Source of the DNA: Acidiferrobacterales bacterium
Lineage (GTDB): Bacteria; Pseudomonadota; Gammaproteobacteria; Arenicellales; Poriferihabitantaceae
Assembly (NCBI GenBank): GCA_019633985.1
Contig: JAHQWE010000063.1
Coordinates: 1 to 36,927 of the forward strand
Direction of reading: 5' to 3'
DNA length: 36,927 nt
The notes under the pieces were generated by a model. The model was not told the origin of the DNA and did no database searches. It was given only the letters and a program-made list of their open reading frames with translations. Below are positions 25,135-33,560 of this stretch, one piece after another. Position numbers and translations under genes: made by a program. Every line of letters begins with the position of its first letter. Within the stretch, counting starts at the first letter, position 1.

Positions 25135-26901
25135 CTAGCGACGCAGTCGCTCGCTATCTGGATAAACACTCACTGAAGGAACTTTCGCGTTATTCAAGTC
25201 TGTTTGTATTGCTTCCCAATAAGCCACTGAATGCAAATCCTTGTGTTTGTCAGAGAACAAACGCCTAAGTTCGCGAAACGGCAAACAGAGCCCGGTTGTT
25301 AACTCTTCCGGCAAAAAAACAACACCATCCTCAAAGTACCAGTCTGGAATATCTTCCTCTCCCTCTATCCGGTCGAGGTTGGTTCTGATTTTGACGTCGG
25401 TGAGAGGCTCAATGGCGTCATAGTCAAAAAGGTACACCTTACGCATGGAAGAAACACCGTAGTTCCTCGCATCCAGGTCTCGATTAAAAATGTTTCCCGC
25501 CGCATTGTTCTTAATGCAGTACCCCAGATTAACCATCACTGTTTCCTGCTGCCGTTGATTCGCGGTTTCCAGATAAACAGGTAACGGAGTGAGTTTTCGC
25601 TGAACGATTAAATATTTGAATATCAAATCATCACCATCCACTCTCACGCTGTCTGCTGCTTGATCCAACAGCAAGGTTTTTAATTCATGATCGAACCAGT
25701 CGACCCGTAATCTGAAGTTGTAATAAATGATGCTATCGAGCATGCTGTCTGTACGGTTGATCTCGTGCACCTGGTTATATTTTCTGAGCACTGATTCAAC
25801 GCCTTCGAACTTGCCCCACTTGTAACCCGCAGTTGGCTTGTCTCTGACCACTTTTAAAACATACGCTGAATCTGGCATGCAAAAACCGATTGCAACGGTA
25901 CCGGGCGTGCCAGGGGCAACTGACATAGGTTTAGCAAACTGATTCCGCTCTGATTCGATTTCGTTCATCACGGCCACCTTTCCCAGGTGGTTATAGCCTA
26001 CCGTTGAATAGTGCAGTCCCAGTGGACGCGCTGGCATAATACTGCGCAAAAAACCACAGAGTTCATGATAGTGCTCATTAGTTACGTGAAAGTTAGCGAG
26101 GGTGGAACTGAACATGTTGTGGGCGTAGGTATTGCTCATGATCAGCGCATCCACGTAGACGCCATTATCTCCATTCAGTAATGCAATGATAAAAGGTCGA
26201 ATTCTCTCCGATCTGGACACGATTCTGCCCACCAAGTAAGCACCACGATTGCGGAAAAAGCCGGCGCGAAACATCTCGATCTGACACTCTTCCTCTGCGG
26301 ACAACGCGCTATCCATATTGCTGAGTGTACGTTCAACGAGCCCGTTGATATCTCTATGCAGATCTTCATAAGGAATATCGAAACGCGCAGAACGGAGTAT
26401 CTCAGAGAGTTGCTCAGACAAATTCGAATTTGACACCGGATATTGATCGACATCATCGCTCCAGTCCGCCTCACTTTGATATTTACTTCGGTAAAGCGAG
26501 TAATCTTCGACGCGCCACTCGCCCTGGTAGATTTTTCGTCGGATCGAATGCAAATACGCCATTGCAAGGTCCGCGTAATATTTAGCAGAAATTCGCGCTT
26601 GGAAGTCTGTTTCTACGTTCACCCACAAGTTTTCGTGAGCACTCAACGCCGCGAGATCCGTTTTTATCTGATCACTGACCACGCGAATACTGATGCTGTA
26701 CAACCTTAAGCGGTTACTACTCAAATTGAGAGACTCCTGGTGGTCTCTCTTTTCAAAAGCTTTTTTAGCCAAATTCGGTATTTGCCGAAATTCCTGATAA
26801 AACGTCTTGAAATGCGTATAAACCAGGTCGGTGGCCTGTGCGGACTCACAGAGTATTTGCTCTTCGGAGTGTGACAAAAGGGAATACCTCAAGGTGGGCA
26901 A
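25135..26901 (-). CDS. aceK: Isocitrate dehydrogenase kinase/phosphatase
   Basis: 588 aa (E. coli AceK is 578). AceK phosphorylates and dephosphorylates isocitrate dehydrogenase, switching carbon between the TCA cycle and the glyoxylate shunt. Similarity is seen along the whole length: a FYRNK-like RNRGAYLVGRIVSRS, LRSIMPARP with the following HYSTVGYNHLGKVAVMNE, the nucleotide region GTVAIGFCMPDSAYVLKVVRDKP, the catalytic NIFNRDLDARNYGVSS and metal-site FDYDAIEPLTDV, and a C-terminal WYFEDGVVFLPEEL. The start appears to be TTG 26901 with GGGGA about 9 bases upstream; no better ATG keeps the N-terminal region. It is not next to aceA or aceB here, unlike the enteric aceBAK operon. Confidence 0.93.
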   Translation of the reverse strand: MPTLRYSLLSHSEEQILCESAQATDLVYTHFKTFYQEFRQIPNLAKKAFEKRDHQESLNLSSNRLRLYSISIRVVSDQIKTDLAALSAHENLWVNVETDFQARISAKYYADLAMAYLHSIRRKIYQGEWRVEDYSLYRSKYQSEADWSDDVDQYPVSNSNLSEQLSEILRSARFDIPYEDLHRDINGLVERTLSNMDSALSAEEECQIEMFRAGFFRNRGAYLVGRIVSRSERIRPFIIALLNGDNGVYVDALIMSNTYAHNMFSSTLANFHVTNEHYHELCGFLRSIMPARPLGLHYSTVGYNHLGKVAVMNEIESERNQFAKPMSVAPGTPGTVAIGFCMPDSAYVLKVVRDKPTAGYKWGKFEGVESVLRKYNQVHEINRTDSMLDSIIYYNFRLRVDWFDHELKTLLLDQAADSVRVDGDDLIFKYLIVQRKLTPLPVYLETANQRQQETVMVNLGYCIKNNAAGNIFNRDLDARNYGVSSMRKVYLFDYDAIEPLTDVKIRTNLDRIEGEEDIPDWYFEDGVVFLPEELTTGLCLPFRELRRLFSDKHKDLHSVAYWEAIQTDLNNAKVPSVSVYPDSERLRR

Positions 26902-26989
26902 AAGAAAATATCCCCAAAATTATAATAAAGATTAAGTTTTTTTATTATGCATTTATTTAATAACTGACATTAAAAGAATAGTCACTTTC

Positions 26990-27210
26990 TCGGTTGTGTG
27001 TCCGCAACGCTCCGTTAAAATTCGCCCCGGCAATATGATGTCGAGTGGTGTACTTGTCCTGCATCATTCATTTTGGGTCATATTGTTGCGGGCGCAAGTC
27101 CGCGGAACCAATGCCAGATGCGCGCTTTAAACTGTTTCGCGCGGATCACCGGTTATTATTCCAAGGTGTTTGATTGATCCTTCTGCGGTTTTCCGCAGAA
27201 GGATTTTTTT
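26990..27210 (+). ncRNA. Candidate structured small RNA ending in an intrinsic terminator
   Basis: The 514-base gap between aceK and the PanE-like gene has no plausible ORF but shows dense pairing: CAATATGA (27031-27038) with TCATATTG (27078-27085); CCGCAAC (27002-27008) with GTTGCGG (27085-27091), which extends that stem; a competing hairpin GCGGGC-GCAA-GTCCGC (27088-27103) with a GNRA loop; CGCGC/GCGCG (27121-27125 with 27139-27143); and a perfect terminator at 27177-27210. Both flanking genes end or start on the other strand, so the terminator belongs to a separate plus-strand transcript. The 5' end is not defined. I could not match 6S, SRP, tmRNA or Rsm/Csr-type RNA by eye. Confidence 0.5.
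27177..27210 (+). terminator. Intrinsic terminator of the candidate small RNA
   Basis: Perfect 12-bp stem ATCCTTCTGCGG / CCGCAGAAGGAT (27177-27188, 27193-27204), loop TTTT, followed by T6 to 27210. The T-run exists only for plus-strand transcription, and no plus-strand gene lies within 2 kb upstream. The remaining gap to 27415 shows nothing else clear. Confidence 0.9.
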
Positions 27211-27415
27211 GCTTTGAGGGCGAGAAAATCGACCGTGGTAAAACGCAACCTTTTGGGATTGCCAGTCGAAATACAACTAAGTGTTCAGTTCAACGACCCT
27301 TGAAGAAATCAGATGGGTCTAGGCTTCCTTTCCAAGAATCAATCTATTAATCGCTGCAACCAGCTTGCCTGGTTGCCTCGTTATATCGGTCATATCGCTA
27401 AAAATCGGTGCTGTA

Positions 27416-28420
27416 CTAAACCGGTGCGCCTTTGATATAAATTCCCTGATCCGCCATTGTGTGGTTGAGTAAAGACACACATGCGTATACCGCTTTCAAG
27501 GTAGGAACCGCTGTTTCGGTCATTTCTGCAAGCTCAATCACGACGCCAAGCATGCCATCGATTTCCAGCGGTTTCCCTGCCTCAACGTCCTGCAGCATTG
27601 AGGTTTTATGCTTACCGACTTTCTCTGCACCTTCGATTCTGCGTTCTAATGAAACCCGAAATCCCGCCCCTAACTTTTCTGCCACCTGCTGCGCTTCGCT
27701 CATCATCGTTGCCGCGGTTTCCCGGGTCAGCGGGAACTGACAAATCGCTTCTAGCGTCGCATGAGTCATGGCGCTAATCGGATTGAAAGTCAGATTGCCC
27801 CAGAGCTTTAACCAGATTTCCGAACGGATATCATCAAGCACCGGCGATTTAAAACCGGCTTCGATGAATGCCTCGGAAATTTTTTGCGCTCGCTCTGACT
27901 GACTACCATTGAGTTCGCCAATGGGAAACCGGATGCCTTCAATGTGTTGAATTACCCCTGGTTCTGAAATTGTCGCAGCGGGATAGGCAATACAGCCGAT
28001 CAAACAATCAGGATCAATCGCTCCGGCTAGCACGCCACCTGGATCGGAGGTCTCCACCGTGCGATTTTCGTATTCACCAGGGAGTTTTTGGAAATACCAC
28101 CATGGAATCCCATTTTGCAGAGTGACCATCACGGTGTTGGGGCCAATCAGATTAGGGAGCTTGTCCAGCACTGCACCAATCTGATGGGATTTTAGTGCCA
28201 TCAGCACGAGGTCTTGCTTATCGAGGTCGGCAATGTCATCCGTCGCGGTGACATTCTTTGCAATGATTTCTTCGCCTCCCTGAATCAGCTTTAAACCATT
28301 TGCCTCAATCGCTGCCAGATGAGGGCCCCTGGCAATGAGAGAAACTTCGTGATCCTGTTGCGCCAGGCGCGCTCCCATAAATCCGCCGATAGCGCCGGCG
28401 CCCACAACACAGATTTTCAT
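27416..28420 (-). CDS. PanE/ApbA-type 2-oxo acid reductase, candidate oxalyl-CoA reductase
   Basis: 334 aa. The N-terminal NADP Rossmann motif is GAGAIGGFMGARLA (residues 7-20) with a following RGPH; ALKSHQ and TLQNGIPWW are the usual substrate-side loops. The C-terminal ketopantoate reductase domain carries EIWLKLWGNLTFNPISAMT and ends near KAVYACVSLL. It has a short insertion with ETSDPGGVLAGAIDP before the central strand. Ketopantoate reductase makes pantoate, but no other pantothenate gene is nearby. In Methylobacterium a PanE2 protein of this family reduces oxalyl-CoA to glyoxylate, and this gene ends an oxalate-type gene run, so oxalyl-CoA reduction is the stronger contextual guess. Confidence 0.88.
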   Translation of the reverse strand: MKICVVGAGAIGGFMGARLAQQDHEVSLIARGPHLAAIEANGLKLIQGGEEIIAKNVTATDDIADLDKQDLVLMALKSHQIGAVLDKLPNLIGPNTVMVTLQNGIPWWYFQKLPGEYENRTVETSDPGGVLAGAIDPDCLIGCIAYPAATISEPGVIQHIEGIRFPIGELNGSQSERAQKISEAFIEAGFKSPVLDDIRSEIWLKLWGNLTFNPISAMTHATLEAICQFPLTRETAATMMSEAQQVAEKLGAGFRVSLERRIEGAEKVGKHKTSMLQDVEAGKPLEIDGMLGVVIELAEMTETAVPTLKAVYACVSLLNHTMADQGIYIKGAPV

Positions 28421-28547
28421 TCGATTAGCCTTTGGAAAATCGCTGATTGTATTACCAATCCCGATCTATACAACCCGGAGAGCCATGGAATAATTTATAC
28501 CCAATATTAGTATCTTAAATGCTTTAGTCGCATTCAAAGCACGATGA

Positions 28548-29411
28548 CTAGTGCACCATCACGGTAATAATCTTACTGTTTTGCAGAACGTATTCCGTGG
28601 TACCTCCGAATACTCGCTCTTGAACACGAGAATGACTATAGCCACCCATCACCAAAAAATCAGCGCCGATATTGTCACAGATTCGTAAAAGCCGCTTTCC
28701 GACGGAGGATGTTCTCCGGTTGAGCGGCATGAGCTCCGCCTTAGCGCCGTTCCAAGCTAGGTTTTCAACGACTTTTTCGCCATCTGCTAAATTAGCCTTC
28801 GGTACCACTACCGTGACTTTTTTCATCTCGACCAACCAAGGGTACGTCATTGCCACCGCTCTAGATGCTTCAAGGCTGTGGTTCCAGGCAACGACAGCAT
28901 GCTGTGCTTTATGCACCTCCCATTGTGGGGGCACCAATAACACCGGCCTCCCAGACTGCATCATGATCGACTCATGATACTTCTTACTCGCTTTACGCCA
29001 GCCGATCCCACTTTTGAAGGTGGGGCGCATTACGGCCGTGGTATCGAACATCCTCGACCAATGGACCATGACATCCGTTGTCTTACCGCGTTCGTGATGA
29101 AAAGAAATGGTGACACCCGGTTGCTTCATCGGCCGGTCCGTCAATTCAATACGCCGTTTCCTGGCAAAGGCTTCCACCCTTTCCTCCACTTCCGATGCAA
29201 CGCCAGAAAGAATACTCATCTCCTCATCAAGGAGACTTTTCTTCAAGTTTTTAGAGATATCCTTGGGGACAGATTTCTTCAGCTTACGCTCAGAAACATG
29301 AAGAACAGAAATATGGGCTTCGAAGCGACGGGCAACCACTAGCGCCGCTTCGAGCAGGTTTTGCAGGGTGTCCCCACCATCAGTGGGGACCAAAATGGCA
29401 TGGATCGACAT
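28548..29411 (-). CDS. Tandem universal stress protein (UspA family)
   Basis: 287 aa with two Usp-like halves. The first (AILVPTDGGDTLQNLLEAALVVARRFEAHISVLHV) keeps the family fold; the second (AVVAWNHSLEASRAVAMTYPWL.. ADFLVMGGYSHSRVQERVFGGTTEYVLQ) has the G-2x-G-9x-G(S/T)-like nucleotide segment near its end. Usp proteins bind ATP or metabolites and act under stress, but the target is unknown. It lies 47 bases after fhs on the same strand, so it probably shares the C1 transcript. Confidence 0.88.
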   Translation of the reverse strand: MSIHAILVPTDGGDTLQNLLEAALVVARRFEAHISVLHVSERKLKKSVPKDISKNLKKSLLDEEMSILSGVASEVEERVEAFARKRRIELTDRPMKQPGVTISFHHERGKTTDVMVHWSRMFDTTAVMRPTFKSGIGWRKASKKYHESIMMQSGRPVLLVPPQWEVHKAQHAVVAWNHSLEASRAVAMTYPWLVEMKKVTVVVPKANLADGEKVVENLAWNGAKAELMPLNRRTSSVGKRLLRICDNIGADFLVMGGYSHSRVQERVFGGTTEYVLQNSKIITVMVH

Positions 29412-29458
29412 CAGATGCGTTCATAAAAATGAGCGCTGAGGCTAATCCTTTTTCAGGC

Positions 29459-31126
29459 TTAGAACAACCCTTCCACCTGACCCGCATCGTTGATGCGAAT
29501 ACTGTTAGCAGCGGGAACGCGCGGCAAACCTGGCATTGTCATGATGTCTCCACAGACCGCCACGATAAACCCAGCTCCTGCAGAGAGGCGCACTTCTCTA
29601 ACCGGTAAAGTATGCCCTACTGGTGCACCTTTCTTGCTCGGATCGTCGGAGAAGCTATATTGCGTTTTGGCGATACAGATTGGCAGATTCCCGAATCCGC
29701 CATCCTGCAAATCCTTAATTTGATTTTTGGTTTTCTGATCCGCAGTAATACCATCGGCACGATAGATTTTTGTCGCGATGGTTTCGATCTTCTCCCATAG
29801 AGGCATTTCGGACGGATACAGATGGTCAAAATTGCTTTCGCCACTATCAGCAAGGTTGGCAACATGCTCAGCGAGCTCAGTTGTGCCATTGCCGCCGTCA
29901 GCCCAATGCGTCGCGTCAATAGCCTTTACGCCAAGACTGTCAGCGACTTCACGTACTGCGGCCATTTCCGCATCAGTGTCAGCGCTAAAGCGGTTAATAG
30001 CGACCACCACAGGCACACCAAAAGACTTCACATTTTCAACGTGACGCTGCAGGTTGACACACCCATCTTTTACCGCTTGAACGTTTTCATTCCCAAGGTC
30101 GTCTTTGCCAACACCACCATGCATCTTCAATGCGCGAACTGTCGCAACAATGACCACAGCGTCAGGAGCTAAACCTGCGCTCCGGCATTTAATATCAAGA
30201 AACTTTTCAGCGCCTAGATCTGCACCAAAGCCTGCTTCAGTCACCACGTAATCCGCCATCTTTAGCGCAGTTTTAGTTGCTATAACAGAGTTACAGCCGT
30301 GTGCAATATTGGCAAACGGTCCACCGTGAATAAACGCTGGATTATGTTCTAGGGTCTGAACCAAGTTAGGCGCTAATGCGTCTTTCAGCAATACAGTCAT
30401 TGGACCGGGTGCTGAAACCGCGTCCGCGGTTACCGGCTTCCTATCACGGGTATAACCAATCACAATCTTGCTCAATCTGTTTTGCAAGTCCTCCAGGTTT
30501 TTCGATAAACAAAAAATCGCCATCACCTCAGAAGCTACCGTAATATCAAACCCGTCTTCTCGCGCAAAACCGTTGGAAACACCACCTAGAGAACTGGTGA
30601 TCTGGCGTAGCGATCGATCGTTCATATCCACCACACGACGCCATGCCACCCGACGTGTGTCGATACCGGCTTCATTGCCCCAATAAATATGATTGTCTAT
30701 TAAGGCCGACAACAAGCTATGCGCAGAGGTAATCGCATGGAAGTCACCGGTGAAATGGAGATTGATATCTTCCATCGGGATAACCTGAGCATGTCCACCA
30801 CCCGCGGCACCGCCTTTCATTCCAAAGCAAGGGCCAAGAGAAGGTTCGCGCAGGCAGACCATCGCATTTTTTCCAACTTTATTTAGACCGTCTGTTAGCC
30901 CTACTGAGGTCGTTGTTTTACCTTCTCCCGCAGGTGTTGGAGTAATTGCAGTGACCAAAATCAGCTTTCCATCCGACTTGTCTTTTAGTGAGTCAATATA
31001 ATCTAGACTCACTTTAGCTTTGGTATGTCCGAAGGGAGCCAGTGCGTCATTGGGTATACCCAAGCGATCTGCAATTTCTCCAATCGGTTTAATCGTCGCT
31101 TTGCGCGCAATTTCTATATCACTCAT
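29459..31126 (-). CDS. fhs: Formate-tetrahydrofolate ligase
   Basis: 555 aa, the normal length. It joins formate to tetrahydrofolate with ATP, giving 10-formyl-THF. Visible features: P-loop [12 protein letters not shown] (residues 62-73), [43 protein letters not shown] for folate binding, [31 protein letters not shown], and the C-terminal [25 protein letters not shown]. The start at 31126 has an AAGAGAA-like site before it. It lies downstream of the formyltransferase and frc genes, where it would capture formate released during oxalate breakdown for biosynthesis. Confidence 0.97.
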   Translation of the reverse strand: MSDIEIARKATIKPIGEIADRLGIPNDALAPFGHTKAKVSLDYIDSLKDKSDGKLILVTAITPTPAGEGKTTTSVGLTDGLNKVGKNAMVCLREPSLGPCFGMKGGAAGGGHAQVIPMEDINLHFTGDFHAITSAHSLLSALIDNHIYWGNEAGIDTRRVAWRRVVDMNDRSLRQITSSLGGVSNGFAREDGFDITVASEVMAIFCLSKNLEDLQNRLSKIVIGYTRDRKPVTADAVSAPGPMTVLLKDALAPNLVQTLEHNPAFIHGGPFANIAHGCNSVIATKTALKMADYVVTEAGFGADLGAEKFLDIKCRSAGLAPDAVVIVATVRALKMHGGVGKDDLGNENVQAVKDGCVNLQRHVENVKSFGVPVVVAINRFSADTDAEMAAVREVADSLGVKAIDATHWADGGNGTTELAEHVANLADSGESNFDHLYPSEMPLWEKIETIATKIYRADGITADQKTKNQIKDLQDGGFGNLPICIAKTQYSFSDDPSKKGAPVGHTLPVREVRLSAGAGFIVAVCGDIMTMPGLPRVPAANSIRINDAGQVEGLF

Positions 31127-31262
31127 GCGTAATTCTCTTGTTTGTTACAACCGTTAATAATTCGCGCTACAAAGCAGAGCCATATTCTCTCCGATCTAGC
31201 ATTTTTCCTACTTTCGTTTTCTCCCCAGGCAACTATTCAGGAGAATCACGATAATTTTTTCA

Positions 31263-32174
31263 TCAGGTACCCAATATTAAGCCCGCTTCTAAACCGGACT
31301 TGGATATATAGTCCTCCGCTGAAATCTTGCCCGCATCTGCTCGGACACGAGTGACCACGATAGAGCCTTCTGCCGCCGCAATTTCGATTTCATTGCCTTC
31401 CGCTCTCAGCACTTCACCGGGATTCCCCGAACCGTTACCTAAACGACTGTCGAATAGCTTTAATATATTGCCATCATGTGTTGTCCACGCCGAAGGTTGC
31501 GGGTTCGCTGCACGGATGACGTTATAAACCTCTTGGGCGGATAACGACCAATCTAGCTTCGCCTCGTTCTTACCAAACCACGACTCATAGGTGCCCTGAG
31601 ACAGATCCTGGACTATTTTTGGCGCAGTTCCGCTCTTTACCAGTTCAAGGGACTCCAGCATGGCGTCCACGCCCATCGGAAACAATTTATTAAAGTAAAC
31701 GTCTCCCAAAGTTTCATCTGGGCCGATGCTACAAGTTTTCTGCAATAGGACTGGCCCTTCGTCCAATCCATCATCTGGCCAAAATATCGTTAAACCGGTC
31801 TGGGTCGCACCGGTGGCAATCGGCCAGTTAATAGAAGAAGGCCCCCGATGCATGGGAAGAAGTGATGGGTGGTACTGAAAAGACCCATACTTGGGGATAT
31901 TTAATACTTCGGAAGGAACAAACAGCAGCACATACGCCATCATACAAACATCTGCATCGAACGATTGCATCAACGCGGCGGCTTCTGGGGTTTTCCAAGA
32001 AGCAGGCTGGTGAACAGGAATATCGTTATCTAATGCGAGTTGCTTTAGGGGATCGACTGGCCTGCCCTCCTTGTCGGGAGCGGTGCAGACAGCGACGATA
32101 TTTTCGCCATTTTCAAGCAGTTTGGTTAGAACCGCCTCACCAAACGCCTGTTGACCGTGGACGACTATTCTCAT
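31263..32174 (-). CDS. Stand-alone formyltransferase/10-formyl-THF hydrolase-like protein
   Basis: 303 aa. Instead of Fmt (tRNA) it most resembles the N-terminal hydrolase domain of 10-formyltetrahydrofolate dehydrogenase (ALDH1L1): GQQAFGEAVLTKLLENGENIVAV, YHPSLLPMHRGPSSINW and FWPDDGLDEGPVLLQK with the catalytic His102 and Asp138, at a spacing matching His106/Asp142 of the animal enzyme. The C-terminal OB-like domain is present (about 205-300); the aldehyde dehydrogenase part is absent. Possible roles: hydrolysing 10-formyl-THF, or moving formyl groups between folate and CoA. AGGAGA at 32187-32182 overlaps the frc stop, so translation is coupled to frc. Confidence 0.85.
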   Translation of the reverse strand: MRIVVHGQQAFGEAVLTKLLENGENIVAVCTAPDKEGRPVDPLKQLALDNDIPVHQPASWKTPEAAALMQSFDADVCMMAYVLLFVPSEVLNIPKYGSFQYHPSLLPMHRGPSSINWPIATGATQTGLTIFWPDDGLDEGPVLLQKTCSIGPDETLGDVYFNKLFPMGVDAMLESLELVKSGTAPKIVQDLSQGTYESWFGKNEAKLDWSLSAQEVYNVIRAANPQPSAWTTHDGNILKLFDSRLGNGSGNPGEVLRAEGNEIEIAAAEGSIVVTRVRADAGKISAEDYISKSGLEAGLILGT

Positions 32175-32181
32175 TGCATGA

Positions 32182-32187
32182 TCTCCT
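32182..32187 (-). promoter_or_regulatory. Shine-Dalgarno of the formyltransferase overlapping the frc stop
   Basis: AGGAGA on the minus strand starts within the TAG of frc (32188-32186) and precedes the ATG at 32174 by 7-8 bases, tying translation of the two genes. Confidence 0.6.
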
Positions 32188-33430
32188 AAATTGCTCCTGC
32201 TTCGCGCATCGATTGGATATCTGATTCGCCATATCCCAACATCGCAAGAATTTCAGCTGAATGCTCACCCAATAGAGGCGACCGGGTCACGTCCACTTCC
32301 GAGTCCGACAGTTTTACCGGACAACCAACTGTAAGGTACTTTCCTCTCTCAGGGTGATCTACCTCTACAATCGTCCCTGTATCCCGAAGCGCCGGTTCCT
32401 CAGCCAACTCCTTCATGGAGAGAATCGGACCAACTGGGATATTGAGCGGATTACAAATATCCATGACTTCAAACTTGTCCTTGGTCATCGTCCAGGCTTC
32501 GATGGTGTCAAATATTTCATTTAGCCTGGTTAGCCGGGCATTGGGCGTCGCGTAATCTTCATCTTCTTTCCACTCTGGCTTATCAATCACATCACAGATG
32601 TTTTTCCATACCGCAGCCTGGGTAATAAAGTATGTGTAAGCATCTGGATCGGTTTCCCAACCTTTACACTTGAGGATTCGACCCGGTTGCCCGCCTCCTG
32701 AGTCGTTGCCCGCACGAGGGGTTGCGGCACCAAACTCAATGCCTTCTCCAAACTGCGAATATTCCTTCAACGGGCCAGCGTCCAAGCGCTGTTGATCTCG
32801 CAATTTAACTCGGCAAAGATTCAATACGCTATCCTGCATCGGCGCCAATACTTTCTGTCCGCGGCCGGATCGCTCTCTTTGAAATAACGCCGTCATAATT
32901 CCTAGACACAAATGAAGGCCTGTACCCGAGTCACCAATTTGTGCACCTGTAACGAGAGGCGGCCCATCGCGGAAGCCGGTAGTCGACGCCGCCCCGCCTG
33001 CACATTGCGCAACATTCTCGTACACCTTGCAATCTTCGTACGGGCCAGGGCCAAAACCCTTGACAGAGGCCATGATCATTCTCGGGTTCAGCTCCTGGAT
33101 TCGCTCCCAGGTAAACCCCATACGATCTAGTGCACCGGGAGCAAAGTTCTCGACCATCACATCGCATTCTTTGATCAAGCGCTCTAGTACTTCCTTACCC
33201 TCTTCCGTTTTTGTATTGAGAGTGAGCGAACGCTTGTTGTGATTGAGCATCGTGAAGTAAAGCGAATCAGATCCTGGTTTGTCGACCAGTTGTTTTCTCG
33301 TTGCATCGCCTACACCAGGCCTTTCCACCTTAATCACATCGGCACCAAACCAACCAAGCAGCTGGGTGCAGGTCGGTCCAGATTGAACATGGGTAAAGTC
33401 AAGAATTTTGATACCGTCAAGCGCTTTCAT
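32186..33430 (-). CDS. frc: Formyl-CoA:oxalate CoA-transferase (class III)
   Basis: 414 aa. The sequence follows canonical Frc (Oxalobacter, E. coli YfdW) closely: [37 protein letters not shown] N-terminus, [17 protein letters not shown], the catalytic Asp in [11 protein letters not shown] (Asp167), [35 protein letters not shown], and a C-terminal [13 protein letters not shown] and [10 protein letters not shown]. It moves CoA from formyl-CoA (or succinyl-CoA) to oxalate, giving oxalyl-CoA. It sits 130 bases after the ThDP enzyme and is coupled to the formyltransferase gene. Confidence 0.96.
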   Translation of the reverse strand: MKALDGIKILDFTHVQSGPTCTQLLGWFGADVIKVERPGVGDATRKQLVDKPGSDSLYFTMLNHNKRSLTLNTKTEEGKEVLERLIKECDVMVENFAPGALDRMGFTWERIQELNPRMIMASVKGFGPGPYEDCKVYENVAQCAGGAASTTGFRDGPPLVTGAQIGDSGTGLHLCLGIMTALFQRERSGRGQKVLAPMQDSVLNLCRVKLRDQQRLDAGPLKEYSQFGEGIEFGAATPRAGNDSGGGQPGRILKCKGWETDPDAYTYFITQAAVWKNICDVIDKPEWKEDEDYATPNARLTRLNEIFDTIEAWTMTKDKFEVMDICNPLNIPVGPILSMKELAEEPALRDTGTIVEVDHPERGKYLTVGCPVKLSDSEVDVTRSPLLGEHSAEILAMLGYGESDIQSMREAGAI

Positions 33431-33560
33431 AATATCGTTCCAAAATAAGGGAATTAGTTGATCATTTCGTTGGCGACGTTCCTTACGTCAACCTGTTAAC
33501 TACCACTCCCCGGCAATCACAATTGAAGACCGGGAAGTATGTATATCTATTTACTGATAT

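Noticed and set aside
26990..27210. 6S RNA, SRP RNA or Csr/Rsm-type sRNA assignment
   Set aside because: No 6S-like long bulged duplex or neighbouring zapA/ygfA, no SRP core, and too few GGA loop motifs; left as unclassified.
33501..33540. Terminator between the ThDP gene and frc
   Set aside because: Only a 5-bp CCCGG/CCGGG stem with a 16-base loop and no T-run.
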